Positions 34,842-41,993 of a DNA stretch of 64,000 nt are shown in pieces. Where the stretch lies: contig NZ_FNFO01000014.1 of assembly GCF_900100765.1 (NCBI RefSeq), positions 1-64,000 on the forward strand, written 5' to 3'. A program made the translations under genes and the position numbers. Below the pieces are notes generated by a model, which saw nothing but the letters and a program-made list of their open reading frames with translations, was not told the DNA's origin and did not search any database. The DNA comes from Catalinimonas alkaloidigena. GTDB lineage: Bacteria; Bacteroidota; Bacteroidia; Cytophagales; Flexibacteraceae. The first letter of the stretch is position 1; each line of letters starts with the position of its first letter.

Positions 34842-36278
34842 TCAGGGTTTCTTCTTCTTTCGCGTGTACGGGGTCGGCTCGAGGATGATTCTGCGGTAGC
34901 TCGTCAACACAGGCGTACCCTTGTCGGTCACTTCACAAATGAGGTGAAAACTTTTTCCTGCCGCATCGGTCGGGATCTGAAGCGTGATCTGACTTGCGTT
35001 CGTGTCGGTCAGCGTCACCTCCCCCGGGTAGGTACCGGCCTGCGTCAGCACCCACCAGCGGTACGTCAGCGGATCGCCATCAGGATCGTGCGAGGCCGAG
35101 GCATCGAGCGTGATGGACATTCCCGAAGGAGGGGTCAGCCGGAGAAAGTCCAGGCCAGAGTCGCCGTTGAGGACGACTACGGGATTTCGATTGCCCGTCC
35201 CGGTGTGTGCCCAATCCATCCGGGCGGCAAAATTGTTGAAGATCGCCGGATAGAAATAGGCTTCGTACTTCCGAGAGAGGGCGCGGGCGCTGCTTTCGCC
35301 GTGGTTGGTATACGCGTATGTCTTTTGGTCTTCGGTCAGGCCCCACGCAAAGTAGCCACCCCAGCCGCCATGGGTCGGGTGCTCAGGATCGTTCAACCCG
35401 TTGGGCAGCACGTAGAGGAACGAGGGCGTGTCGCCTTCTACGCCGAACTTGTACTTAGGGTACACCTCCCCCAGCTGCCCATGGTGCTGAATGTGCATTG
35501 CGTACTGCTCCCAATTTCGTTTGCCGGTACCGTTCTGGTAGGCCCAGGCGGATTCATCCCAGAGGAAGAAGAGCGACTTGCCAAACGCCTGCCGCATCCA
35601 CTGGTGGGAGCTGATATCAAACGGCGTGCGCTGGTCGCGGTCCTGATCGGTGATGGCGTAAAACCGAATCTTCGCAAGAAACGCCTGAAGCTGCGCCGCA
35701 GTGCGGTCCTGCCGTACGCGCCAGAGCGCCTGGGCAAAGGTGTTGCCCCCGCCCCACGCCAGCACCCACAGCGGACGCTCGTCCGGTTCGTCGGCCAGGC
35801 GGATGATCAGTTCGCTGCCCGGCGAGTCGTTGTCCTCCCCGATAAACGCCATCCCACGGTTTTTGCTGCCGAATACGGTGCGCGCGCGCAGATAGTCGGC
35901 ACTCGGCCAGGAGCCGATCCGTTGTCGCAACTCATCGGTCGCGAGTTCCGTTTGCCCGGAGCGTTTCTGCAGGTTGGGCAGGTCTTTTGCGTACGCGTCG
36001 GTCGCCACGTGAATCAGGTCGAAGAACTGCACGCGGGTACTGTCCAGACTCCAACCGGTGGTATAGACCAGCCCTTCGATTTCGAGCAGATCGGCGTGTA
36101 CCAGGAGCCGCACCAACGATTCGCTGTCGTCTGTTTCCCAAGTAGATACATCGGTAAGTACCAGGATGCGTGGTTTCAAGGGGGCGGCCGAAGGCGCTTT
36201 TTTCGACGGGGACTGTGCGCTGAGGGCGTGCGAAAAGGTGGCACACAAAACCAACAGCCGAAGCGGTGTAAATTTCAT
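34842..36278 (-). CDS. Secreted DUF1593 (nucleoside-hydrolase-like) protein
   Basis: A 478-residue secreted protein. Signal peptide MKFTPLRLLVLCATFSHALS, cut near AQS. A DUF1593 domain (about 35-310) follows, related in fold to inosine/uridine nucleoside hydrolases: LVLTDVSTWETDDSESLVRLL keeps the acidic metal-binding loop, and WVLAWGGGNTFAQAL fits the family. The C-terminal domain (about 370-470) has DASASHDPDGDPLTYRWWV, a PKD/cadherin-like beta fold often called cellulose-binding-like in annotations. It probably acts on carbohydrate or nucleoside substrates outside the cytoplasm. Single-gene unit. Confidence 0.85.
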   Translation of the reverse strand: MKFTPLRLLVLCATFSHALSAQSPSKKAPSAAPLKPRILVLTDVSTWETDDSESLVRLLVHADLLEIEGLVYTTGWSLDSTRVQFFDLIHVATDAYAKDLPNLQKRSGQTELATDELRQRIGSWPSADYLRARTVFGSKNRGMAFIGEDNDSPGSELIIRLADEPDERPLWVLAWGGGNTFAQALWRVRQDRTAAQLQAFLAKIRFYAITDQDRDQRTPFDISSHQWMRQAFGKSLFFLWDESAWAYQNGTGKRNWEQYAMHIQHHGQLGEVYPKYKFGVEGDTPSFLYVLPNGLNDPEHPTHGGWGGYFAWGLTEDQKTYAYTNHGESSARALSRKYEAYFYPAIFNNFAARMDWAHTGTGNRNPVVVLNGDSGLDFLRLTPPSGMSITLDASASHDPDGDPLTYRWWVLTQAGTYPGEVTLTDTNASQITLQIPTDAAGKSFHLICEVTDKGTPVLTSYRRIILEPTPYTRKKKKP

Positions 36279-36666
36279 AGGGACTGTGAGGTGTAGAAAG
36301 GGGCGTTACGGTTGCATTGAGTTAAAGCAGCGTCCCGTCGGTATGGCGGGCGAAATCTTCCTTTAGCTGTGATCCCCACCTGGAAACGTACTTTGTCCTG
36401 GCCTACGGGCGCAAGTCTTCCGCCAGGAAGCTCCACCACCTTGCCATGATTCGAGCGTGCCTCCATGGATAGAGTTCCGAATCCTTGCTGAACGGGACTT
36501 CTTTTTCAACGAAGCAAAGTAATCGATATTACTTATATTTACTTTTGCTTTGTTTTAATTTCTTTTTATTCCGTTTTAAAGACTATTACCAGGTAAAGCA
36601 TAGTAAAAGCGCTCCTGATCGTAGTGATGTTCTGGAGTCTATCGTAGGAATCTGAAGCTTGTGGGA
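36279..36666. other. Intergenic region with an inverted repeat, upstream of DUF1593
   Basis: About 390 bases between the rep stop and the DUF1593 start. It becomes A/T-rich at 36520-36600. AAGTAAT (36517-36523) and ATTACTT (36528-36534) form a perfect inverted repeat around CGAT and may be an operator. No gene is present. Confidence 0.5.
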
Positions 36667-37752
36667 CTACTCGGCGGCTTCTGAGGTGGATAGGTCGCAC
36701 AACATTTTGTGAATCAGGCCTCCTCGCTTCTTAAGCTGACTGGCAGAAGGTCGGCCGCTGGCCGGCAACGCCTGACTTTTTTTCACCTCATGCACCACGG
36801 CAATGACCTGCTTGGTGGTCAGTTCACCCGCCCGCATGCTACGGTACCACCGCTCGCATCCCTGCGCATCGACCCCGTTGGTCACCAGCATCCGGGCCGC
36901 CAGCAGCACGTCTTCGGTCGGAAACCGATCGGTGGGCTCGAACCGCTGGCCGTATTGCACGTCGAAAACCGGATTGTCCGGATGCCAGAACAGCTGCCCC
37001 TCCTCGTGCGCGGCGGCAGGAAAAAGCTCCAGTTGGTCGTGCTGTTTTTTGATTGTGAACCGGATGGCAACCGCCCGGCGCTTGTGCGTAATCAGTTCGT
37101 AATCGAAGGCCATGGACGTATGGGCTAGTTCGCGCTGGGCCTGGTCGATCACCCGCTTGCGAAAATCGACAAACCGGTTGTACTGATTCTCCAGCTTGAA
37201 CATCCGCTTGAGCTCCTCAATTTCGATCTCGCGCACCCCCCCTAGCCCGACGTGCTGTTTCAGTAGCCAGTAGATGCGGTACGAGTAGTGGCTGTTGAGG
37301 CTCAGGAGCTCGTCGAGCCCTCCCTGGGTAAACTCACCCCGCAACTGCAACAGAAAAGGCATAATCTGAGGCGAAAGGTGCGCCCGGATCTTGCCGCTGC
37401 CATCCACGTACTCCATGGTGGTGTAGATGACGTACCCCCGGTACCGGCGCTTGGTGCCGCCGTTGTTGCTGGTCACAATGTCCTCGATCTCAAACTTCTT
37501 ACCCAACAACCGGCTACAGGCGTCGCGTATTGTCTGATAATCCACCCCCCCCAGCGAATACTCCAGGACGTCGCGGACGTCGATTTCCACTTCGCGAAAT
37601 TCTTCGTCGTCCTGCTTAATCGTAGCGATGGTCTTCAAAAAAATACGCTGTTCCAGGCGTTCGAACGTGAAGCGCGCGTTGACCAGTTTGTTGCTTTGCC
37701 ACACCCGTTCCCGGGACGTGGCGGAGGCGGGAGGTGAGGAGTTCTTTGCCAT
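36667..37752 (-). CDS. Rep_3-type replication initiator protein
   Basis: A 361-residue plasmid replication initiator of the Rep_3/RepB family (tandem winged helices that bind iterons). The opening VWQSNKLVNARFTFERLEQRIFLKTIATIK and the middle LLSLNSHYSYRIYWLLKQHVGLGGVREIEIEELKRMF are typical of the two winged-helix modules. A C-terminal extension of about 100 residues is not assigned. It lies directly beside the iteron array (37803-38118), whose first unit is 50 bases upstream of the ATG, as expected for an autoregulated iteron plasmid. A TATCTTTG box (37758-37765, minus strand) lies only 5 bases from the ATG, implying either a leaderless transcript or chance. It shows that this sequence has its own origin. 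Confidence 0.93.
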   Translation of the reverse strand: MAKNSSPPASATSRERVWQSNKLVNARFTFERLEQRIFLKTIATIKQDDEEFREVEIDVRDVLEYSLGGVDYQTIRDACSRLLGKKFEIEDIVTSNNGGTKRRYRGYVIYTTMEYVDGSGKIRAHLSPQIMPFLLQLRGEFTQGGLDELLSLNSHYSYRIYWLLKQHVGLGGVREIEIEELKRMFKLENQYNRFVDFRKRVIDQAQRELAHTSMAFDYELITHKRRAVAIRFTIKKQHDQLELFPAAAHEEGQLFWHPDNPVFDVQYGQRFEPTDRFPTEDVLLAARMLVTNGVDAQGCERWYRSMRAGELTTKQVIAVVHEVKKSQALPASGRPSASQLKKRGGLIHKMLCDLSTSEAAE

Positions 37753-37802
37753 AGAACCAAAGATACAAATTGGTAGACAATAGTTTTAGCCTGTCCACTG
37801 TC

Positions 37803-38118
37803 ACGGGGATGATGTCCACCATGCCTCTTGATAATGATAGAGAAGCGTAAGCCGGTTGTGAGGAACGGCTCTGACCCCATCTGTAGGAATTGAAAGCAAG
37901 ATTGCCGACGGGGATGATGTCTACCTTTCACGGGGGTGATGTCCACCCATCTACCTTCCAATGAAGGCCACGGGGATGATGTCCACCGTCACGGGGATGG
38001 CGTCTACCGATGACGGGGATGACGTCCACCATGCACGGGGATGGCGTCTACCGATGACGGGGATGATGTCCACCGTTCACGGGGATGGCGTCTACCGATG
38101 ACGGGGATGATGTCTACC
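37803..38118 (+). repeat. Iteron array of the replication origin (ten direct copies)
   Basis: Ten direct copies of an 18-bp core, consensus ACGGGGATGATGTCCACC, with common variants GGCG for GATG and TCTACC for TCCACC. Starts: 37803, 37908, 37930, 37970, 37991, 38013, 38035, 38057, 38079 and 38101. The last seven are spaced 21-22 bp, two DNA turns, so Rep would bind one face. This is the expected Rep binding site for initiation and copy-number control. Confidence 0.95.
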
Positions 38119-38391
38119 GATGTCGGTATAACACACTGATTGTCAATAACTTACAGTGAAGTAAAAGGAATAAAAGGAGAAAAGAAATTAAAAAGATAAA
38201 AAGGAGAAAAGCCTGATGATTTTTTGAATTTTAAAAAAGAAGAAGAGTCAACCACGTTTAAGAAGGAGGAAACCGGCGTCAACCGCCTTTGTCTAACCGT
38301 GCATACGTGCCCTTAAAAAGGGAATTGGGCCGAGAACTAATTATTTAGTTATGCGCCTGTAACGCACGTAGGCCCTACATTCAGACGGAAC
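38119..38391. other. A/T-rich unwinding-type region of the origin
   Basis: After the last iteron a purine-rich, A/T-rich stretch (about 38140-38260, rich in AAAAGGAG and AAAAAG) follows, the usual position and composition of a DNA-unwinding element. No clear DnaA box was recognised. No gene is present. Confidence 0.55.
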
Positions 38392-38409
38392 GGTGGACAT
38401 CATCCCCGT
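38392..38409 (-). repeat. Solitary inverted iteron
   Basis: GGTGGACATCATCCCCGT is the exact reverse complement of the 18-bp iteron core, 273 bases beyond the array and on the far side of the A/T-rich stretch. An inverted outlying iteron may serve DNA looping or pairing (handcuffing), or autoregulation. Confidence 0.9.
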
Positions 38410-38533
38410 CATACGATCAGGTAGATGCCCGAAAATGATGGTAGCGCTCGGTGAAGCGACCTGTAACCTAGAGCTTCGGGCCTGGGGAGAGCAGCAGTCT
38501 TTCTGCCCTCCCCTCTTCTGCGAATTGCTCCGT

Positions 38534-38860
38534 TTAGCGCTTGCGTGAATCCCGTTCCAGTTTCTCTTCGATGGCGTCTACCATCCACTGGTGTCGCGAC
38601 GGGCGTTTTTGCCGTCTGCCTACCGAGAGCGAGCGGATGTGTTCATCGAGTTCGTCGAGTAAACTCTGGTACAGACGCAGTTGTACCTGGCGGAGTGGGT
38701 CCTCCTCTTCCGTCGGTGTCGCGGCGGGAGCTGTGGCCTGGGGCTCGGCCGGTGCGGCAATGGTGCCACTCCCCTGGCGGATGAAACGTTCAATTTCAGC
38801 TTCGTCTGCTTTCGAGGCGGGCGTATCGGGTTTGCGCTTAGGTTTCGGAGTGAGTGCCAT
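38534..38860 (-). CDS. Small ribbon-helix-helix-like DNA-binding protein, ParB-type candidate
   Basis: A 108-residue protein with a basic, disordered-looking N-terminus (TPKPKRKPDTPASKADE) and a C-terminal half that fits a ribbon-helix-helix fold: strand RQVQLRLY, helix SLLDELDEHIRSL, then SRHQWMVDAIEEKLERD. It is located between parA and rep on the same strand, as centromere-binding partners of small ParA proteins often are. It may bind the palindrome-rich A/T stretch at 38861-39659. No direct family name is claimed; the RHH assignment comes from pattern, not a full match. Confidence 0.65.
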   Translation of the reverse strand: MALTPKPKRKPDTPASKADEAEIERFIRQGSGTIAAPAEPQATAPAATPTEEEDPLRQVQLRLYQSLLDELDEHIRSLSVGRRQKRPSRHQWMVDAIEEKLERDSRKR

Positions 38861-39659
38861 GGATCAGATCAATTGTTGCACAAGTTTACAAATAAGATTA
38901 CAAATCACATCATGGATAAGGTAGTATGCAATATGACGCTTCATATCAAATTGTATAGGTTTAGTGATGCTGTCTTGATATGAGGATTGCTAACCATAGG
39001 CTCTTCTGGGTTGACCAGAAAGGATTTCATTCATACCAAATTCTCTGTTGCTGGTGGATGGGCAAGTAGTTCGCGTCGTTATTCTTTTCTTCGCTACCGT
39101 AGTATATCGAGATCTGTCTGTTTACGAAGCGTTTCTGACAAAGATCTGCCTCTTCAGTACGAATTCCTGTTTTACTCGAAGGTCATACTATACTACATGG
39201 TATGATCTAGCATACTGTTTTTAGTGTTAATGGCTATAGCTAATTCCTATGTATAATAATATGCATCATAGGATCAGTAACATAATGATACAGGTAGAGA
39301 TCATATACTAACCTACAAGTTGAATAATATATGTTTATTGATTTGAAATATGATATTAAGACAGATACTATTTATGATGTTAGTAAATACATACACATGC
39401 TATTGCTTTATGTGTTAGATTCCTATCTTTTATGATAGGAATAAGATAGATTTTGGCAATGATTAATCCTACCAGTAAAGGTTCCAAGTACCTAAGGATT
39501 ACGATATGAGCATGCTATGCAAAAAGATAGCAAACTAGGTGGTAAGAGATGTAGTAACGATGACGTTGATTAATCTACCACTTTTCATATCATAAGTGGT
39601 ATGAGATAGCGCTTGAAAATGTGAGGAGTGTGCTCAGGAAAGGCCGGGAGGGAAGTGTG
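38861..39659. other. A/T-rich, palindrome-rich noncoding stretch, candidate partition site
   Basis: About 800 bases, much richer in A/T than the rest of the window, between parA and the RHH-like gene. It holds perfect inverted repeats: ATTCCTATC/GATAGGAAT (39419-39427 and 39434-39442), TACCACTT/AAGTGGTA (39576-39583 and 39594-39601), and GTATG/CATAC near 39200-39215. It also has a TCATATCAAA word (38941) that recurs upstream of parA (40398 and 40498). No convincing gene is present. A centromere (parS) is the natural guess. Confidence 0.6.
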
Positions 39660-40310
39660 CTAGGCGAGCTTGGTAACGGTATCGAACAGGGTGGTGATTT
39701 CGTGAATTGCCTTGGCATCCTGGTTTTCCAGTTCAATTACGCCGAGGCCCGCGGAGGTCGCATCAGAAAAGGCTTTGCGCGAGTGGACGATTACGCCCAG
39801 GAAGGAGATGAGTTCGGATTGCTGGAGCGCTTCGGCGGCCAGCTGGTTGTCTTTGACAGCGGGGTTGGTGAAAGCATCGTTCAAAAACGAAAAAGCCTGA
39901 AGGGTCGGATTGAACGAACGTGCCTCCTCAATCAGCGCTTCTACTTTTTCCAACGTCCAGACATCAAAGGATTTCGGACGAAAGGGCACCAACACCACAT
40001 CGGCCACGGTCAATGCGGCGCGCTGGCTGCCGGTGTCCCGTCCCCCCACGTCGATCACAATGTCCTGGTAACGCTCTTTCTGATTCAGTACTTGGGTGCG
40101 GAGGGTAGGACCGGTGAGTTTGACCGCCGTATACCCGGTTTTGCCCTCGAGGGCCGTATCGCGGAGCGTCGTGAAGTCACTGCTGGTTTCCTGTTCGTCG
40201 GCATCCACGAGCAGAACATCGCGCCCGCGGACGGTAAGCAAAACGGTCAGGTTCGTGGCGATGGTGGACTTTCCTGTTCCCCCTTTGGTGCCGGCAACTA
40301 CATAGATCAT
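39660..40310 (-). CDS. parA: ParA-type partition ATPase
   Basis: A 216-residue ParA/Soj-like (MinD-superfamily, type Ib size) ATPase. The ATG at 40310 starts MIYVVAGTKGGTGKST, a deviant Walker A right at the N-terminus; an upstream in-frame ATG is rejected. The Walker B-type VIDVGGRDTGSQR and the LVPFRPKSFDV segment follow. It lacks an N-terminal HTH, so it needs a separate DNA-binding partner, presumably the RHH-like protein downstream. It moves plasmid copies apart on the nucleoid. Promoter at 40340-40376. Confidence 0.92.
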   Translation of the reverse strand: MIYVVAGTKGGTGKSTIATNLTVLLTVRGRDVLLVDADEQETSSDFTTLRDTALEGKTGYTAVKLTGPTLRTQVLNQKERYQDIVIDVGGRDTGSQRAALTVADVVLVPFRPKSFDVWTLEKVEALIEEARSFNPTLQAFSFLNDAFTNPAVKDNQLAAEALQQSELISFLGVIVHSRKAFSDATSAGLGVIELENQDAKAIHEITTLFDTVTKLA

Positions 40311-40672
40311 GAGACAAACGATACGTGATGAATCTACCACAATACTACTGTATACCAATTATCAATGCAATTGTAATTGTATTTATCATATTTACAATCA
40401 TATCAAATTAGATATATGTGTTAATACCTATAAGGCTTCTAAATAGCCTTTAACGCTTACTATTTATGATAGTATTGTATCGTTTTTATTGTATTGATCA
40501 TATCAAAAATGATATGATAATAGGTAGCTCTTATGGTTCTGAAATAGGTATGTTGGCGAGCCTAGTGGCGAGCGATTCTGCCGATAGGGGAGGGGCATCA
40601 AACAACGATTGATGTGTGGTGAAAAGGCTATGGGCGTTAAGCGGTACAGGAGAGTCGGCTGCCCCGTTCCGT
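40311..40672. other. parA upstream region with inverted repeat
   Basis: About 360 A/T-rich bases between the Fic gene end and parA. ATCATATCA (40497-40505) and TGATATGAT (40510-40518) form a perfect 9-bp inverted repeat; the TCATATCAAA word also occurs at 40398. It contains the parA promoter described separately. These repeats may be part of the partition site or of parA control. Confidence 0.6.
40340..40376 (-). promoter_or_regulatory. parA promoter with TGCAATTGTAA motif
   Basis: Minus strand: CAATTG (40368-40373), 20 bases, then TAGTATTG (40340-40347), a near match to TAnnTTTG. The -33 CAATTG is embedded in TGCAATTGTAA (40366-40376), which also occurs at the promoters of the DUF932 operon (53155-53181) and of the small lipoprotein (49449-49462). 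Confidence 0.65.
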
Positions 40673-41776
40673 TCAGAGGGGCAGGTGATAGTGTGTACTG
40701 CGGCCGCCGCCGGCCTGTACCAGGACGCCCCACGCCAGCAGTTGCTGTAAATCGCGGGTGGCGGTGGCTTTAGAAGTTTTGGCAATGGACACGTATTTCC
40801 GGGCGTTCATTCCTCCTTCAAACCCTTCCGGCCCGGCGTCGAACATTTTTTTGACCACCTTGCGTTGGCGCTCGTTAAGAAGAGACCGGAAGCGGTCGAA
40901 GAACCGCGATTTGGCCAGCACAAAGTCTATCAGGGCGATGGTCTGCCGCTGGGCCTGTACAATGACGTCCACAAAGTAGAGGAGCCAAGGCGTGATCTCG
41001 TTGCTCTGCTGAGCTTTTTGCAGGGCAGCGTAATACGAAGCTTTGTCCGCTTCGATCGTTCTGGAAAGGCTCAGCAAGACCGGACGCCCCAGCGTTTGCG
41101 ATAGGGCTTTTTCGGCCAGGACCCGCCCGATGCGACCGTTGCCGTCTTCGAACGGGTGAATGGATTCAAAGTAGAGATGGGTGATGGCAGACCGCACCGG
41201 CGCCCTTTTGATTTCATGCCTTCCACCCGGCGCCGTCTCGTTGAACCAACGGATAAACCGCTCCATCTCTTGAGGCACCAGAGAGGAGGGGGGCGCTTCA
41301 AAATGCACTTTTTCCTTCCCCAGTGCGCCGGACACCACTTGCATCGGTTCTTCGTGGGTGCGCCATGCCCCGAGGTGGAGGTGGCGCTCCTGGCGCAGAA
41401 GCATGGTGTGCCACGCAAAAAGTTTTTCGGCCGTGAGGGGATCGGCAAACGTCCTGCGCGCATCAGCCATCAGCTCGCCCGCGCCCTGTGCCCGTTTGTC
41501 CCGGATGGCTTCGGGAGTAGGGTTGAGGCCCAGGTTGTTGCGGACGGACGAGACCACATCGGGGCGAGACAGGTATTCTCCTTCAATGGCCGACGTCTTT
41601 ATCGCTTCGGCCACCATGAGGTCGATGGTCGCTTCGAGCTGAAGATGATCCGGCACACGCGTCAACAGACCGGTGACCTGCCCGGTTTGTTCTGCAAAGC
41701 GGAAGAGCGCTTCTTCGAGGGGCGCTAGCGCATATCTGAAAATGGGCCAGTCGGGGTGTTGCCAATTGTACCGCAT
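40673..41776 (-). CDS. Fic-family AMP-transferase, self-inhibited (class II)
   Basis: A 367-residue Fic protein. The N-terminal part has the DUF4172-type WQHPDWPIFRY and an inhibitory helix motif TSAIEGE (Glu65), which in class II Fic proteins blocks ATP binding. The active loop HPFEDGNGRIGR is complete (His207). The C-terminus (about 290-367) is a winged-helix-like module ending KATATRDLQQLL. It transfers AMP (or a related group) to protein hydroxyls. Located next to parA on the replicon, it may contribute to maintenance, but no separate antitoxin gene is needed or seen. Confidence 0.92.
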   Translation of the reverse strand: MRYNWQHPDWPIFRYALAPLEEALFRFAEQTGQVTGLLTRVPDHLQLEATIDLMVAEAIKTSAIEGEYLSRPDVVSSVRNNLGLNPTPEAIRDKRAQGAGELMADARRTFADPLTAEKLFAWHTMLLRQERHLHLGAWRTHEEPMQVVSGALGKEKVHFEAPPSSLVPQEMERFIRWFNETAPGGRHEIKRAPVRSAITHLYFESIHPFEDGNGRIGRVLAEKALSQTLGRPVLLSLSRTIEADKASYYAALQKAQQSNEITPWLLYFVDVIVQAQRQTIALIDFVLAKSRFFDRFRSLLNERQRKVVKKMFDAGPEGFEGGMNARKYVSIAKTSKATATRDLQQLLAWGVLVQAGGGRSTHYHLPL

Positions 41777-41957
41777 GAGCCGAATCTAGAGTTTATTCGG
41801 CTCAAAAATAAGCAAAACGTGAGTTGAATAGGGAAGATAATCGGCTCACGCACTGAAATCGAGCGTTACAAAGAAGTGTGTGACTGTGACGTGAAGGCTG
41901 TCCTGAGAAGCCCTTCCTTCAGGAGGGCCTTCATCACGATCCGAAGAAATAAAGCAA

Positions 41958-41988
41958 CCCTCCTGAAAAGCCCTACTTTTCAGGAGGG
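41958..41988. terminator. Terminator of the giant surface-protein gene
   Basis: CCCTCCTGAAAAG (41958-41970) pairs perfectly with CTTTTCAGGAGGG (41976-41988), a 13-bp stem starting 5 bases after the stop at 41994 on the minus strand. The minus-strand tail is TTGCTTTATTTC. A related TCCTGA/TCAGGA structure lies near 41900-41930. Confidence 0.75.
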
Positions 41989-41993
41989 TGGGC

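Noticed and set aside
37758-37765. TATCTTTG as the rep promoter
   Set aside because: It fits the -7 consensus but is only 5 bases from the ATG and lacks a -33 TTG at 20 bp; kept as a remark, not a feature.
37803-38118. CRISPR array
   Set aside because: Repeats are only 18 bp with 3-4 bp between most of them, and no cas genes; position beside the initiator marks them as iterons.
38987-39205. 72-codon plus-strand frame in the A/T-rich island
   Set aside because: No domain or convincing start, and composition like the surrounding noncoding DNA.
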